Assembly: GCF_004307995.1 (NCBI RefSeq)
Contig: NZ_SIRE01000013.1
Location: 124,001-188,000, forward strand
Direction: 5' to 3'
Source: Paenibacillus thalictri
Lineage (GTDB): Bacteria; Bacillota; Bacilli; Paenibacillales; NBRC-103111
DNA length: 64,000 nucleotides
This document shows positions 16,185-24,625 of the stretch, piece by piece. Made by a program: the position numbers and the translations under genes. Under the pieces are notes generated by a model that did not search any database, had not been told where the DNA came from, and saw only the letters and a list, made by a program, of their open reading frames with translations. Numbering within the stretch: the first letter of the stretch is position 1; each line of letters begins with the position of its first letter.

Positions 16185-16895
16185 ATGAAATTTCACAATC
16201 AGCATGTGGGACATAAGGAGTACAGCGAGCGGAGAAGATTTGATCAGAAAGGCGATCGGGGGCTGTTTTTGAAACATCGTCATGGAGGAGGAAGGCACGG
16301 TTTCGGCGGACATGGCGGAGGCAAACGTTTTTTTGAGCGCGGCAAATTCAAAATCGCTTTGCTTGAGCTGCTGGTCAAAGAACCGATGCACGGCTACCAG
16401 CTGATCAAGGCGATGGAAGAAAGCACGGGAGGTTTGTACACGCCAAGTCCGGGATCCGTGTACCCCAATTTGCAGCTGCTTGAAGACATGCAGCTTATCG
16501 GTTCCGGTGAAACGGACGGCAAAAAGCTGTACTATATCACCACGGAAGGACTGACCTACCTTCGCGAGCGGAAAAATGAAGAAGCGGATACGCCTTCGGA
16601 GGAAGGCTGGGAACATCGCGGGCGGCATCGGCTGCACGGCGGCCGAGGGGGTAAACATCAGCTGCGCGGATTTATGAAGGAATGGTCCGAGCTCATCTAT
16701 CTGATGTCGCGAGCGGCGGAAGCGGCGCAGGAGCAGCCAATCTCCAAACAAGCGGAGTTTAACGAACTGATGGCCAAGTTTGAGGACAATTTAAAACAAT
16801 TTTTGGAATCCGCCGCAAATCCGGGTGATGACGAAACCGTTACGTCCCAGCCCGAAGCGGATTTGTTACCGGAGGATAAACGGGATGACAAATAA
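16185..16895 (+). CDS. PadR-family transcriptional regulator
   Basis: The protein has 236 aa. A His/Gly/Arg-rich N-terminal extension of about 45 residues precedes the winged helix FKIALLELLVKEPMHGYQL, with GSVYPNLQLLE and KLYYITTEG completing the PadR domain (about residues 48-125). A second basic His/Gly linker and a C-terminal helical dimerisation segment follow. PadR repressors commonly control ABC or drug exporter genes next to them, as here. GGAGG lies 9 nt before ATG 16185; the longer frame from 16122 would run through the operators. The His-rich tails might bind metal, but that is speculative. Confidence 0.92.
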   Translation: MKFHNQHVGHKEYSERRRFDQKGDRGLFLKHRHGGGRHGFGGHGGGKRFFERGKFKIALLELLVKEPMHGYQLIKAMEESTGGLYTPSPGSVYPNLQLLEDMQLIGSGETDGKKLYYITTEGLTYLRERKNEEADTPSEEGWEHRGRHRLHGGRGGKHQLRGFMKEWSELIYLMSRAAEAAQEQPISKQAEFNELMAKFEDNLKQFLESAANPGDDETVTSQPEADLLPEDKRDDK

Positions 16896-17025
16896 GAGGT
16901 GGGGAAGGATGACCGGACAAATACAAGAACGCTCTGGGGATCACAGGATACTAAAGCTGATTCCGGCCCAAAGACCGTTAAGCTTCGATGCACCAATGGG
17001 GGAAGTGATCGTTTTTGAAATCTAA
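16885..17025 (+). CDS. Small protein or leader peptide between padR-type and ABC exporter genes
   Basis: This is a 46-codon frame starting at ATG 16885, 9 nt after GGAGG (16871-16875). It overlaps the end of the PadR gene by 11 nt and the TTG start of the exporter gene by 11 nt. The N-terminal half is basic (MTNKRWGRM) and the C-terminal half reads LIPAQRPLSFDAP and GEVIVFEI. I recognise no family. The overlaps at both ends suggest that its translation feeds ribosomes into the exporter start. In Bacillus the bmrCD exporter genes have a regulatory leader ORF (bmrB), so a similar role is conceivable, but no attenuator hairpin lies between this frame and the exporter. Confidence 0.5.
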   Translation: MTNKRWGRMTGQIQERSGDHRILKLIPAQRPLSFDAPMGEVIVFEI

Positions 17026-18769
17026 CGGCATATTGAAGCCCTTTTTCAGGGAGTCATGGCGCCTGTATGTCTCATCGTTTACGCTGCATGCGGTCGCCGG
17101 CATCATATTTGCTTGTTTTCCGAAAGTGCTGGGCGAATTTACGGACCGGCTGCAGGCGGGAGAGTTGACGATGCAGGATGTCGCTCACTACAGCCTGCTG
17201 CTGCTGGCGATTGGAGCGGGCAACGCCGTCATCGGCGGATACGGCCAATATCTGGTGATGTATGTCGGCCGCTGGTTCGAATTTATTACGCGCCGCCAAT
17301 TATTCGCGCATTTCTCGGAATTAAGCGAGCGTTTTTATTCGCAGAACGGCGTGGGCAAGATGCTCAGCTATTTCATGAATGACGTCACAAACGTCAGGGA
17401 ATCGATCTCGAGGGGTTTCAATCAGATGATGGCGTCCACGCTGCTTTTGTTTTCGTGTATTGGCGCGATGATCGTAAGTGGGATTCCGCTTTATCTGATT
17501 GCGGCGTCCGTCTGTCCGCTGGTTCTGATCGCCTGGATCGTGACACGTTTTGGTCCGGCGATCCGTAAGCGGTCCTTGAAGGTGCAGGAGTCGCTGGGAG
17601 CGATGACGGAAGCCGCCGAGGAGCAGTTCGGAGGCATCCGCGTCACGAAGAAATTCGCTGTGGAGCGGATCATGATTGCACGCTTTGGCATTTACGTGGA
17701 CAGGATACGCGACAATCAGCTGTCGCTCGTTCGGCTGAGCTCGTTTTTTCAAGCGTTGGTGCCGTTCCTTGGGGCCATGTCCTTAATGATCGCGCTGGCG
17801 CTTGGCGGGTATTTGGCCATGACGGGAACGATTACGCTGGGCAATTTTGTTGCGCTGATGTTGTATATCCGCCTGCTGATCAACCCGCTTGAGCAAATCG
17901 GCAACGTAATCAATACGGTGCAGCGCTCGTCCGCGTCCTTGCAGCGGTTAGACGATTTGGTCGCCGTTCAGCCGGACATCGTGGAAGCCAAAGACGCCGT
18001 TCCGGCCTCTCTTGAGCAAGGCGAAGTGGTGATCCAAGGGTTGACCTTCTTGTATCCGGAATCGTCGCAGCCCGCGCTGCGGGAGATCGATCTGGTCATC
18101 AAACCCGGCATGACGGTTGGCGTTGTCGGACGGACCGGCAGCGGCAAAACGACGCTTGTCAAACTGCTGCTGCGGACATATGAACCGCCAATCGGGACGG
18201 TGCGCGTTGGCGGCAAAGATATCCGGGAACTGACGCTCGACAGCTTGCGCAGCCAGATCGCTTATGTGCCGCAGGACGGTTTTCTGTTCAGTACGACCAT
18301 CCGCGAGAATATTGCTTTCCCGAAGCGGGAGGCCGGGCAGCAGGAAATCGAAGACGCGGCCAAGCAGGCCCGCATCTATGACAATATTATCGAGTTTCCC
18401 GACCGCTTCGAGACGAAGCTGGGAGAACGGGGCGTCACTTTGTCCGGGGGACAACGCCAACGAACAAGTTTGGCGCGTGGCCTCATTAAGCAGGCGCCGG
18501 TGATGATCCTGGATGACAGCGTCAGCGCCGTCGATGCGGTAACCGAAACCGGGATTTTGCGCACGATCCAAGAGGAACGTCAAGGCAAAACTACAATCAT
18601 TATCGCGAATCGCATCAGCGCACTGAAACACGCCGATCTTATTCTTGTCTTTGAGGGCGGACGCATTGTACAGCGCGGACAACACGAACAACTGCTTGCC
18701 GAGCCGGGGTTGTATGCAACGCTCCATGCGATTCAAGAGGAGGGGAGCCGCCATGCGGCAGGCCATTAA
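17015..18769 (+). CDS. ABC exporter half-transporter with degenerate ATP site (BmrC-like)
   Basis: The protein has 584 aa: six TM helices (about residues 15-310) then a nucleotide-binding domain with Walker A GRTGSGKTT (about 371-379), signature LSGGQRQ and Walker B MILDDSVSAVD (about 493-503). The catalytic Glu after Walker B is Asp, and the switch His is Asn in IANRIS. With the altered signature of the partner this makes one composite ATP site degenerate, as in heterodimeric exporters such as BmrCD and TM287/288. The start is TTG 17015, since no ATG or GTG fits and GGGGGA lies about 11 nt upstream. The end overlaps the partner gene by 17 nt. The exported compound is unknown. Confidence 0.9.
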   Translation: MKSNGILKPFFRESWRLYVSSFTLHAVAGIIFACFPKVLGEFTDRLQAGELTMQDVAHYSLLLLAIGAGNAVIGGYGQYLVMYVGRWFEFITRRQLFAHFSELSERFYSQNGVGKMLSYFMNDVTNVRESISRGFNQMMASTLLLFSCIGAMIVSGIPLYLIAASVCPLVLIAWIVTRFGPAIRKRSLKVQESLGAMTEAAEEQFGGIRVTKKFAVERIMIARFGIYVDRIRDNQLSLVRLSSFFQALVPFLGAMSLMIALALGGYLAMTGTITLGNFVALMLYIRLLINPLEQIGNVINTVQRSSASLQRLDDLVAVQPDIVEAKDAVPASLEQGEVVIQGLTFLYPESSQPALREIDLVIKPGMTVGVVGRTGSGKTTLVKLLLRTYEPPIGTVRVGGKDIRELTLDSLRSQIAYVPQDGFLFSTTIRENIAFPKREAGQQEIEDAAKQARIYDNIIEFPDRFETKLGERGVTLSGGQRQRTSLARGLIKQAPVMILDDSVSAVDAVTETGILRTIQEERQGKTTIIIANRISALKHADLILVFEGGRIVQRGQHEQLLAEPGLYATLHAIQEEGSRHAAGH

Positions 18770-20603
18770 CAACTGGCAGATGGACCTGAAGACGGGGGCG
18801 GGAGGCGGCAAGCCGCCGAAACAGCCGAAACCCCAATACCGGTCCGCCTTCCGGATACTGGGTTCTTACGCCGGGGAACATCGGGGCACCTTTTTCCTGG
18901 TTGCGGTATGTACGGTCATTGCGATTGCCGCCGAGCTGCTGCAGCCGTATTTGGTCAAAGTCGCCATTGACGATCATTTAATGGCGGGCAAGAAGGATTT
19001 CGGCAGCTTACTTATCATTTGCGGCATTTATTTGGCATTATCGCTAGCCGGATTTGTGTTTACTTATTTGCAAAACAATTTGCTGCAATACGCCGGACAA
19101 AGCATTGTCGCCAAAATCCGCAAGCAGCTGTTTGAGCATATTACCAAACTGTCCATGTCTTATTTTGACAAGACGTCTAATGGCAGCCTGATCACTCATG
19201 TTTCCAGCGATACCGAAGCGCTCAACCAGTTTTTTAATCAAGTGCTGCTTACGCTGCTGCGCGACGGCCTTATGCTGGTTTTCATCCTTGTGATGATGTT
19301 CCAGCTGGATGCAACGCTGGGGGTGTACTGCTTGGCGATTCTCCCGCTTATCGCGTTTATCGCCGTCGCATTCCGCTCTTTTGTCCGCAACACTTATCAG
19401 ATGGCCCGTACGAGGTTGTCCCGACTTGTGGCGTTTGTGGCCGAGAATTTATCGGGTATGAACCTGATTCAAGTATTCCAGCAGCAAAAAGCGCAAGCCG
19501 AGCAGTTTAAAGAACGCAATGACGCTTACTTCAAAGCAAATGTTCGCGAGATCCGCAGCATGGTGCTGTTTAACAAGTCGTTTGATCTGCTCAGCAATCT
19601 GACGATCGCGTATGTAACATGGATCGGTGGCAAAGCGGTATTGGGCCATACGATTGAATTTGGCGTGTTGTATGCGTTTATTACGTATATCCGGCAGTTT
19701 TTCCAGCCGGTCAACGCCATTACACAGCAGTGGAATACGCTGCAATCGGCTACCGTTGCGGTCAACCGGATTTGGGGCCTGCTTGATATCCAGCCCGATA
19801 TCGAAGACCGGCCGCAGCCGCTCCGGATTAATCGGGAGACGGTGCAAGGCGGCATCGACTTCAATCGCATTACATTTGGTTATGAAAGCGGCTCGCCGGT
19901 CATGCGCGGGCTTGATCTTCATATCGTTCCTGGCGAGATGGTTGGTATCGTCGGTACTACCGGGGCGGGCAAAAGCTCGCTGATCAGTCTGCTGTGCCGT
20001 TTCTATGATGTGCAGGAGGGAAGTATTCAGATCGATGGCATCGATATCCGCACATTGCCGCAAGAGGAGCTGCACCGGATCGTCGGTCTGGTCCAGCAGG
20101 AGCCGTATTTGTTTGCGGGAAGCATCATCGACAATGTCCGGATGTTCGACGAGAGCATTAGCCGCGAAGAGGTTATTCGTGCCTGCGAATTTGTCGGCGC
20201 CGATCCGCTGGTCCGGCTGATGAAGGACGGATACGATACCCGGTTGTCCGAACGCGGCAGCGGGTTGTCGGCCGGCGAACGGCAGCTGTTGTCTTTTGCC
20301 CGCATCATCGTTTTCCAACCGCGCATTCTCATCCTGGACGAAGCTACGGCGAACCTCGACTCTCAGACGGAGCAGTTGATCCAGCAGGCGCTGCAGGCCG
20401 TATCCCAAGGCCGCACGACGATCGTTATTGCGCACCGTTTATCCACCATCATGCAGGCCGACCGGATTCTTGTCATGCGCCAAGGTGCTATCGTAGAGAC
20501 GGGAACGCATTCGCAACTGCTTGCGAAGCAAGGATATTACGAGCAATTGTACCGCCATTCGCAAGGCGAGTTGGACAATCGGGAGGCGCGGGCGAGCTTG
20601 TGA
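18753..20603 (+). CDS. ABC exporter half-transporter with catalytic Glu and His (BmrD-like)
   Basis: The protein has 616 aa. An N-terminal extension of about 35 residues leads into six TM helices and a nucleotide-binding domain with Walker A GTTGAGKSS (about 398-406), signature LSAGERQ (about 503), Walker B LILDEATANLD (about 523-533) and switch His in IAHRLST. It supplies the catalytic Glu and His for the one active composite site of the pair, while its signature LSAGE is altered from LSGGQ. GAGGAGGGGAG precedes ATG 18753, which lies inside the previous gene. The pair together forms a drug- or lipid-exporting heterodimer in the membrane. Confidence 0.9.
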   Translation: MRQAINNWQMDLKTGAGGGKPPKQPKPQYRSAFRILGSYAGEHRGTFFLVAVCTVIAIAAELLQPYLVKVAIDDHLMAGKKDFGSLLIICGIYLALSLAGFVFTYLQNNLLQYAGQSIVAKIRKQLFEHITKLSMSYFDKTSNGSLITHVSSDTEALNQFFNQVLLTLLRDGLMLVFILVMMFQLDATLGVYCLAILPLIAFIAVAFRSFVRNTYQMARTRLSRLVAFVAENLSGMNLIQVFQQQKAQAEQFKERNDAYFKANVREIRSMVLFNKSFDLLSNLTIAYVTWIGGKAVLGHTIEFGVLYAFITYIRQFFQPVNAITQQWNTLQSATVAVNRIWGLLDIQPDIEDRPQPLRINRETVQGGIDFNRITFGYESGSPVMRGLDLHIVPGEMVGIVGTTGAGKSSLISLLCRFYDVQEGSIQIDGIDIRTLPQEELHRIVGLVQQEPYLFAGSIIDNVRMFDESISREEVIRACEFVGADPLVRLMKDGYDTRLSERGSGLSAGERQLLSFARIIVFQPRILILDEATANLDSQTEQLIQQALQAVSQGRTTIVIAHRLSTIMQADRILVMRQGAIVETGTHSQLLAKQGYYEQLYRHSQGELDNREARASL

Positions 20604-20634
20604 TTGCAAATATACAATAACAGGAGGATGTTTA

Positions 20635-20961
20635 ATGTTAATTCAAACAAGAACGATTGTGGTACAAAAAGGAATGGCGGACGCTGTAGTTGAACGTTTT
20701 ATGAAAGATAGCCCGATGGATGCGATGGAAGGGCTAATTGACAAAACTGTTATGGTTAATCGCAAGAAACAGGATGACCAGGAAGAAGTGGTTGTGATGA
20801 TTCGCTGGGAGTCCGTAGAAAGCTGGAAAAACTGGGAGAAAAGCGATGCACATATTCAAGGCCACAGGCAAAACCACGGCAAGCCAAAACCTGAATATAT
20901 GATCAGCACGGCGGTGAATATGTACGAAGTCAAGGCGATTAAAGAAGGTATGAAAAAATAA
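20635..20961 (+). CDS. Heme-degrading monooxygenase-like protein (HmoA/IsdG family)
   Basis: The protein has 108 aa, one ferredoxin-like alpha/beta barrel unit. The pattern IRWESVESWKNWEKSDAHI with a following HR is the style of the HmoA/IsdG group, in which a Trp and a His line the heme pocket. Such proteins open heme to release iron in the cytosol; the wider ABM family also includes quinone-type monooxygenases, so the substrate is not certain. CAGGAGG lies 7 nt before ATG 20635. The gene follows the exporter by 31 nt and ends at a strong terminator, so it belongs to the PadR-ABC operon. Confidence 0.85.
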   Translation: MLIQTRTIVVQKGMADAVVERFMKDSPMDAMEGLIDKTVMVNRKKQDDQEEVVVMIRWESVESWKNWEKSDAHIQGHRQNHGKPKPEYMISTAVNMYEVKAIKEGMKK

Positions 20962-21017
20962 CCGAAGGTCAAATAGAGGACGATTGTTTTTGCGAGTCCA
21001 TCGATATACGAAAGAAC

Positions 21018-21053
21018 GGTTGGAAGGGGCAAACCCCGGCCAGCCTTTTTTTT
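21018..21053 (+). terminator. Strong rho-independent terminator of the exporter operon
   Basis: GGTTGG and GGGG (21018-21029) pair with CCCC and CCAGCC (21034-21045) around a CAAA loop, followed by eight T (21046-21053). Confidence 0.92.
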
Positions 21054-21067
21054 GTTCAACTGCTATC

Positions 21068-21097
21068 TTGACAGAAAATCGGGATTAAGCTGAGAAT
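21068..21097 (+). promoter_or_regulatory. Promoter of the first YesMN pair
   Basis: A perfect TTGACA (21068-21073) is followed after 18 nt by GAGAAT (21092-21097), 43 nt before the kinase start codon and just after the preceding terminator. Confidence 0.55.
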
Positions 21098-21139
21098 AGA
21101 AGGAACCTGTTTGTGAATTTACGGAAAGAGAGGTACGGG

Positions 21140-22891
21140 ATGAATTCAAAACGCTCCATTCGCACCAAAATTGTACTGGGCTTCACTGCCGTTATTGCGC
21201 CGCTCGTATTTTTTCTTATTTACAACAATTATTACGCCATGTCCGTCGTGCGCGGGCAGGTGTCGGTCAATTATGAAAATCTGCTTGATCAATATGTGAA
21301 AAACAACGACAATGTGCTCGATGAAATCAATTATTATTTGTACCAAATGAACAACGATCCCAATATTGGTATGCTGGGCGGCGATGTGACGGATAGCGAC
21401 GAGCATGTGCTGACGACGGTCAGGGTGTTAAACCAGTTAAACACCGGTGTCGCTTATTTTAACAAAGTGGATTCTTTTTTTATTTATAACAAAAAACGGG
21501 ACGATCTGACCTTATCATCCCGCGGGAACACGGCGGAGCGAATTGCATTTATTCATGAGCAGCTGCCTAAGATATTGGAACTGAAAGAAACGACTTCCTT
21601 CTACAATTGGATGACGATCAAAACCGGAAACAGCTACGGGCTGGTGCATCTGTATCAGCTTAATTCCGATCTGTATGCGGGAGCCTGGATGAATGTCGAG
21701 AGTTTGGAGAACCCTCTTGTCTCCTGGGAGCTCGGTCAAGGCGGCGGGGTGATCCTCGATTCGCCGCTGGGTACGGTGACCAACACGGCTTTTCCTGTGG
21801 ACAAGTATGCCGAGATGAGAACGAACATGGCGAGTTTGTCCGATTCGTCCCATGTTATCCATGTGCTGGATTCCCCTTATTTATTGATTAAGAAAGATTC
21901 GCGTTTCTCTAACATTTCGTTTTACCTGGCCGTGTCTGAAGCACATATGTTTCAGAGGCTTCCCTATTTTCAAATCGCCGTTTATTTGATTCCGTTAGGC
22001 GGCGTCATACTGGTCGGTTTCTATCTGCTGTTTTTGCGGCGCGCCTTTTTTAAACCGCTTTCCGAGCTGATCCGCGGCATGCGCAAAATCGGACAAGGGG
22101 TGTTCGATTTCCGGTTAAAGGAAAACAGCTCCGCCGAATTCGCTTTTATGAGCACGGCGTTTAATGACATGGCCGGCCACATCGAGCGGCTGAAAATTGA
22201 AGTGTACGAGGAAAACATGAAGGTCCAGCAGGCGGAGTTCAAACATTTGCAATCGCAAATCAATCCGCATTTCTATTTGAACAGCCTGAATATCATTTAT
22301 AATTTGGCTGCTTTGAAGGATTATAAGCTGGTACAGAAGATGTCCCTGCATTTGGCTGGTTATTTCCGGTTTACGATCCGCCATAATCAGACGTCCGTTA
22401 CACTGCAGGAAGAGCTGAGGCACATTGAAAACTACCTGGAGATTCAGCAGCTGCGTTTTCCCGGCAAATTGTCGTTTGCTTTCTCGGTGCCTCCCGAGCT
22501 GGAGCGGTATCAGATTCCGCCGTTAACGCTGCAGCCGTTTGTGGAGAACAGCATCATACACGGATTTAGGAATGGCACGCAAATACTCGAAATTCACATA
22601 TCGGGGCTGTTGAAGCGGGGAGCGGTTGGCGATGAGCTGATGCTGACCGTCTCGGATAATGGAACCGGCTTTGCGGTAGAGGTGCTCGACATGCTGCGGA
22701 ATCACGAAGGGACACGTTTGGCGGAAGACGATCATGTAGGCATCTGGAATGTCGTCCGCAGACTCAAATTATACGTCGGAGAAGCAGCGTCCGTATCGTT
22801 CTCCAATACCGTTCCTCATGGAGCGACTGTCACTTTATGTTTACCTGCGAAACAAGGAGAATTTCAATTGCGAAAGGAAGAGCTGCGATGA
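21140..22891 (+). CDS. Sensor histidine kinase, YesM type (system A)
   Basis: This 583-residue membrane kinase has a TM helix at about residues 10-30, an extracellular sensor region to about 275, a second TM (LIPLGGVILVGFYLLFL), a HAMP linker and a His_kinase domain with the phospho-acceptor His377 in QINPHFYLNSL. The ATPase domain shows PFVENSIIHGF and DNGTGF. The family senses extracellular carbohydrate or the loaded binding protein of a neighbouring ABC importer. ATG 21140 follows GAGAGG by 6 nt and was preferred over GTG 21113. The gene overlaps its regulator by 4 nt (ATGA). Confidence 0.93.
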   Translation: MNSKRSIRTKIVLGFTAVIAPLVFFLIYNNYYAMSVVRGQVSVNYENLLDQYVKNNDNVLDEINYYLYQMNNDPNIGMLGGDVTDSDEHVLTTVRVLNQLNTGVAYFNKVDSFFIYNKKRDDLTLSSRGNTAERIAFIHEQLPKILELKETTSFYNWMTIKTGNSYGLVHLYQLNSDLYAGAWMNVESLENPLVSWELGQGGGVILDSPLGTVTNTAFPVDKYAEMRTNMASLSDSSHVIHVLDSPYLLIKKDSRFSNISFYLAVSEAHMFQRLPYFQIAVYLIPLGGVILVGFYLLFLRRAFFKPLSELIRGMRKIGQGVFDFRLKENSSAEFAFMSTAFNDMAGHIERLKIEVYEENMKVQQAEFKHLQSQINPHFYLNSLNIIYNLAALKDYKLVQKMSLHLAGYFRFTIRHNQTSVTLQEELRHIENYLEIQQLRFPGKLSFAFSVPPELERYQIPPLTLQPFVENSIIHGFRNGTQILEIHISGLLKRGAVGDELMLTVSDNGTGFAVEVLDMLRNHEGTRLAEDDHVGIWNVVRRLKLYVGEAASVSFSNTVPHGATVTLCLPAKQGEFQLRKEELR

Positions 22892-24507
22892 ACATGCTTG
22901 TTGTGGACGATGAATATTTTGCCGTTAAGGGGATCACGCAAGGAATTGAATGGCATGATCTTGCCATTGAACATATTTATGAGGCGATGGACACTTCACT
23001 CGCCAAGGACATCATGACGTCTCACCGCATTGATGTGCTCATCTCGGATATTGAAATGCCGGGTGAAAACGGGCTGCAGCTGCTGGAATGGGTGCGTCTT
23101 CATTCTCCCGGTACGGAAGTGATCTTTTTGACCGGGCATGCCAATTTCAGTTACGCGCAAAAAGCGATCCAGCTGGGAAGTTTCGATTATGTGCTTAAAC
23201 CGATTGATCACGACATGCTGAAGGATATCGTGGCGAAGGCTGTACGGCAAATCCGCGCGGAAAACGAGTTTCAGAATCTGCATGAAACGTACAAAATGTA
23301 TTCGCAGCAGTGGCGCCAGCAGCTCCCGGTTCTGGTTGAACGCTTCTGGCAGGACTTGTTGTCGAGCCGTATCGACCGTTCCCCGCAAAGACTGGACAAA
23401 TATTTTCAGCAGCTTCATATCCCCCTTACGCCCGAAAGCAGCGTGTCGCTTGTGCTGCTCAGCATCGAGCGATGGAAGCTGGGGTTTTCTACGCAGGATG
23501 AAGAAATTATGGAATATGCGATTCGCAAGACAGCCTCGGAAGTCATTCTGCAGGATTCCCCCGGCGTGGTCATAGAGGATCCCAAAGGAAATATGTTCGT
23601 CATTATTTATCATTCCGGCGAAGTCCTTATAACCGATTTGCAGCAGCGCTGTGAGGCATTCATCCAAGCCTGCGGACAGTATTTTCACTGCATCGTATCG
23701 TGTTATATCGGTTTGCCGGAGTTGTTGTCCGCTGTAGATCGGTCCGTTCAAAAGCTGCTTTCCATGGAGTGGAAAAACGTCGGGCAAAGCTGCAGCGTTA
23801 TGATCGAAGAAGACAAGGCGGACGGCGAAAGAGGCGATCATCACATCGCCATGCAGCAGCTTCCCGAGTTTGCCGACTGGTCCGTCCTTTACGAGCTCGG
23901 GAAAAAGGACGAGCTGTTCAAGCGAATCGATGAATATTTCCGCTGCATTCAGCAAAACGGAGCCCAAGCGGAGCTGCTGGAAGCTTTTTATCATGGCATC
24001 CTTCATATGGTTTACAATTTGCACCACCGCAAGGGACTGTCGATCCGGCAGTCGGAATTCGGCGCGAAAGCCGACGACCCCAGTGCGCTTCGGTCTCCCC
24101 AGCACTTAAAAGCATGGGCTTGCGACTTCCTTGAGAACGGGATGGAGTTGTTATCCGAAACACAGACCAACGTATCTTCCTTGATCGGAAAAGTGCAGGC
24201 TTATATCAACAGCCGTCTGCAGGAGGAAGAATTGTCGCGGGAACAAATCGCCGCTTCGGTCTACTTAAACCCGGCGTATCTTTCCCGTTTATTTAAGAAG
24301 GAGACCGGTATTACGTTAACGGATTTTATTGTCAAGGAACGAATGGAGAGGGCAAAGGAGCTGCTGAAGGAAGGAACGTTAAAAATCAGCTCGATCGCCG
24401 AACAGACAGGTTACTCCCACTTCTCCCATTTTGCCAAGTCGTTCAAAAAAATCGTAGGCATGACACCCCAGGAGTACCGGAAACAATTCCACGATATCAG
24501 AGAATAG
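22888..24507 (+). CDS. Response regulator, YesN type with AraC output domain (system A)
   Basis: The protein has 539 aa. The receiver domain (1-120) has the acidic pair in VVDDE, phospho-acceptor Asp54 in LISDIEMPG and Lys in VLKPID. A long middle region follows, and two AraC helix-turn-helices end the protein (IAASVYLNPAYLSRLFKKETG and ISSIAEQTGYSHFSHFAKSFKK). It should activate the ABC importer genes at 24626-28168 when phosphorylated by the kinase encoded just before it. ATG 22888 overlaps the kinase stop and AAGGAAGAG precedes it. Confidence 0.93.
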   Translation: MNMLVVDDEYFAVKGITQGIEWHDLAIEHIYEAMDTSLAKDIMTSHRIDVLISDIEMPGENGLQLLEWVRLHSPGTEVIFLTGHANFSYAQKAIQLGSFDYVLKPIDHDMLKDIVAKAVRQIRAENEFQNLHETYKMYSQQWRQQLPVLVERFWQDLLSSRIDRSPQRLDKYFQQLHIPLTPESSVSLVLLSIERWKLGFSTQDEEIMEYAIRKTASEVILQDSPGVVIEDPKGNMFVIIYHSGEVLITDLQQRCEAFIQACGQYFHCIVSCYIGLPELLSAVDRSVQKLLSMEWKNVGQSCSVMIEEDKADGERGDHHIAMQQLPEFADWSVLYELGKKDELFKRIDEYFRCIQQNGAQAELLEAFYHGILHMVYNLHHRKGLSIRQSEFGAKADDPSALRSPQHLKAWACDFLENGMELLSETQTNVSSLIGKVQAYINSRLQEEELSREQIAASVYLNPAYLSRLFKKETGITLTDFIVKERMERAKELLKEGTLKISSIAEQTGYSHFSHFAKSFKKIVGMTPQEYRKQFHDIRE

Positions 24508-24577
24508 TCACAAAAGTGCTATTCGGGTCACCTGCAGCCATTTTCAGCCGTATAAGCGAGTGGTAATCTTAGTATCA

Positions 24578-24591
24578 ACACGGAACCGTGT
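24578..24591. promoter_or_regulatory. Inverted repeat upstream of binding-protein gene
   Basis: ACACGG-AA-CCGTGT is a perfect inverted repeat with a 2-nt centre, 35 nt before the TTG start of the binding-protein gene. It may be an operator or an mRNA 5' hairpin; AraC-type proteins usually prefer direct repeats, so its reader is unclear. Confidence 0.35.
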
Positions 24592-24625
24592 GTTAATTAA
24601 ACAGACGTGAAAGGGGATTCATCAC

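Noticed and set aside
16885..17025. Direct orthology of the small frame with the BmrB leader
   Set aside because: I cannot recall a matching sequence, and there is no intergenic attenuator as in the Bacillus bmrB-bmrCD arrangement. Only a functional analogy is kept.
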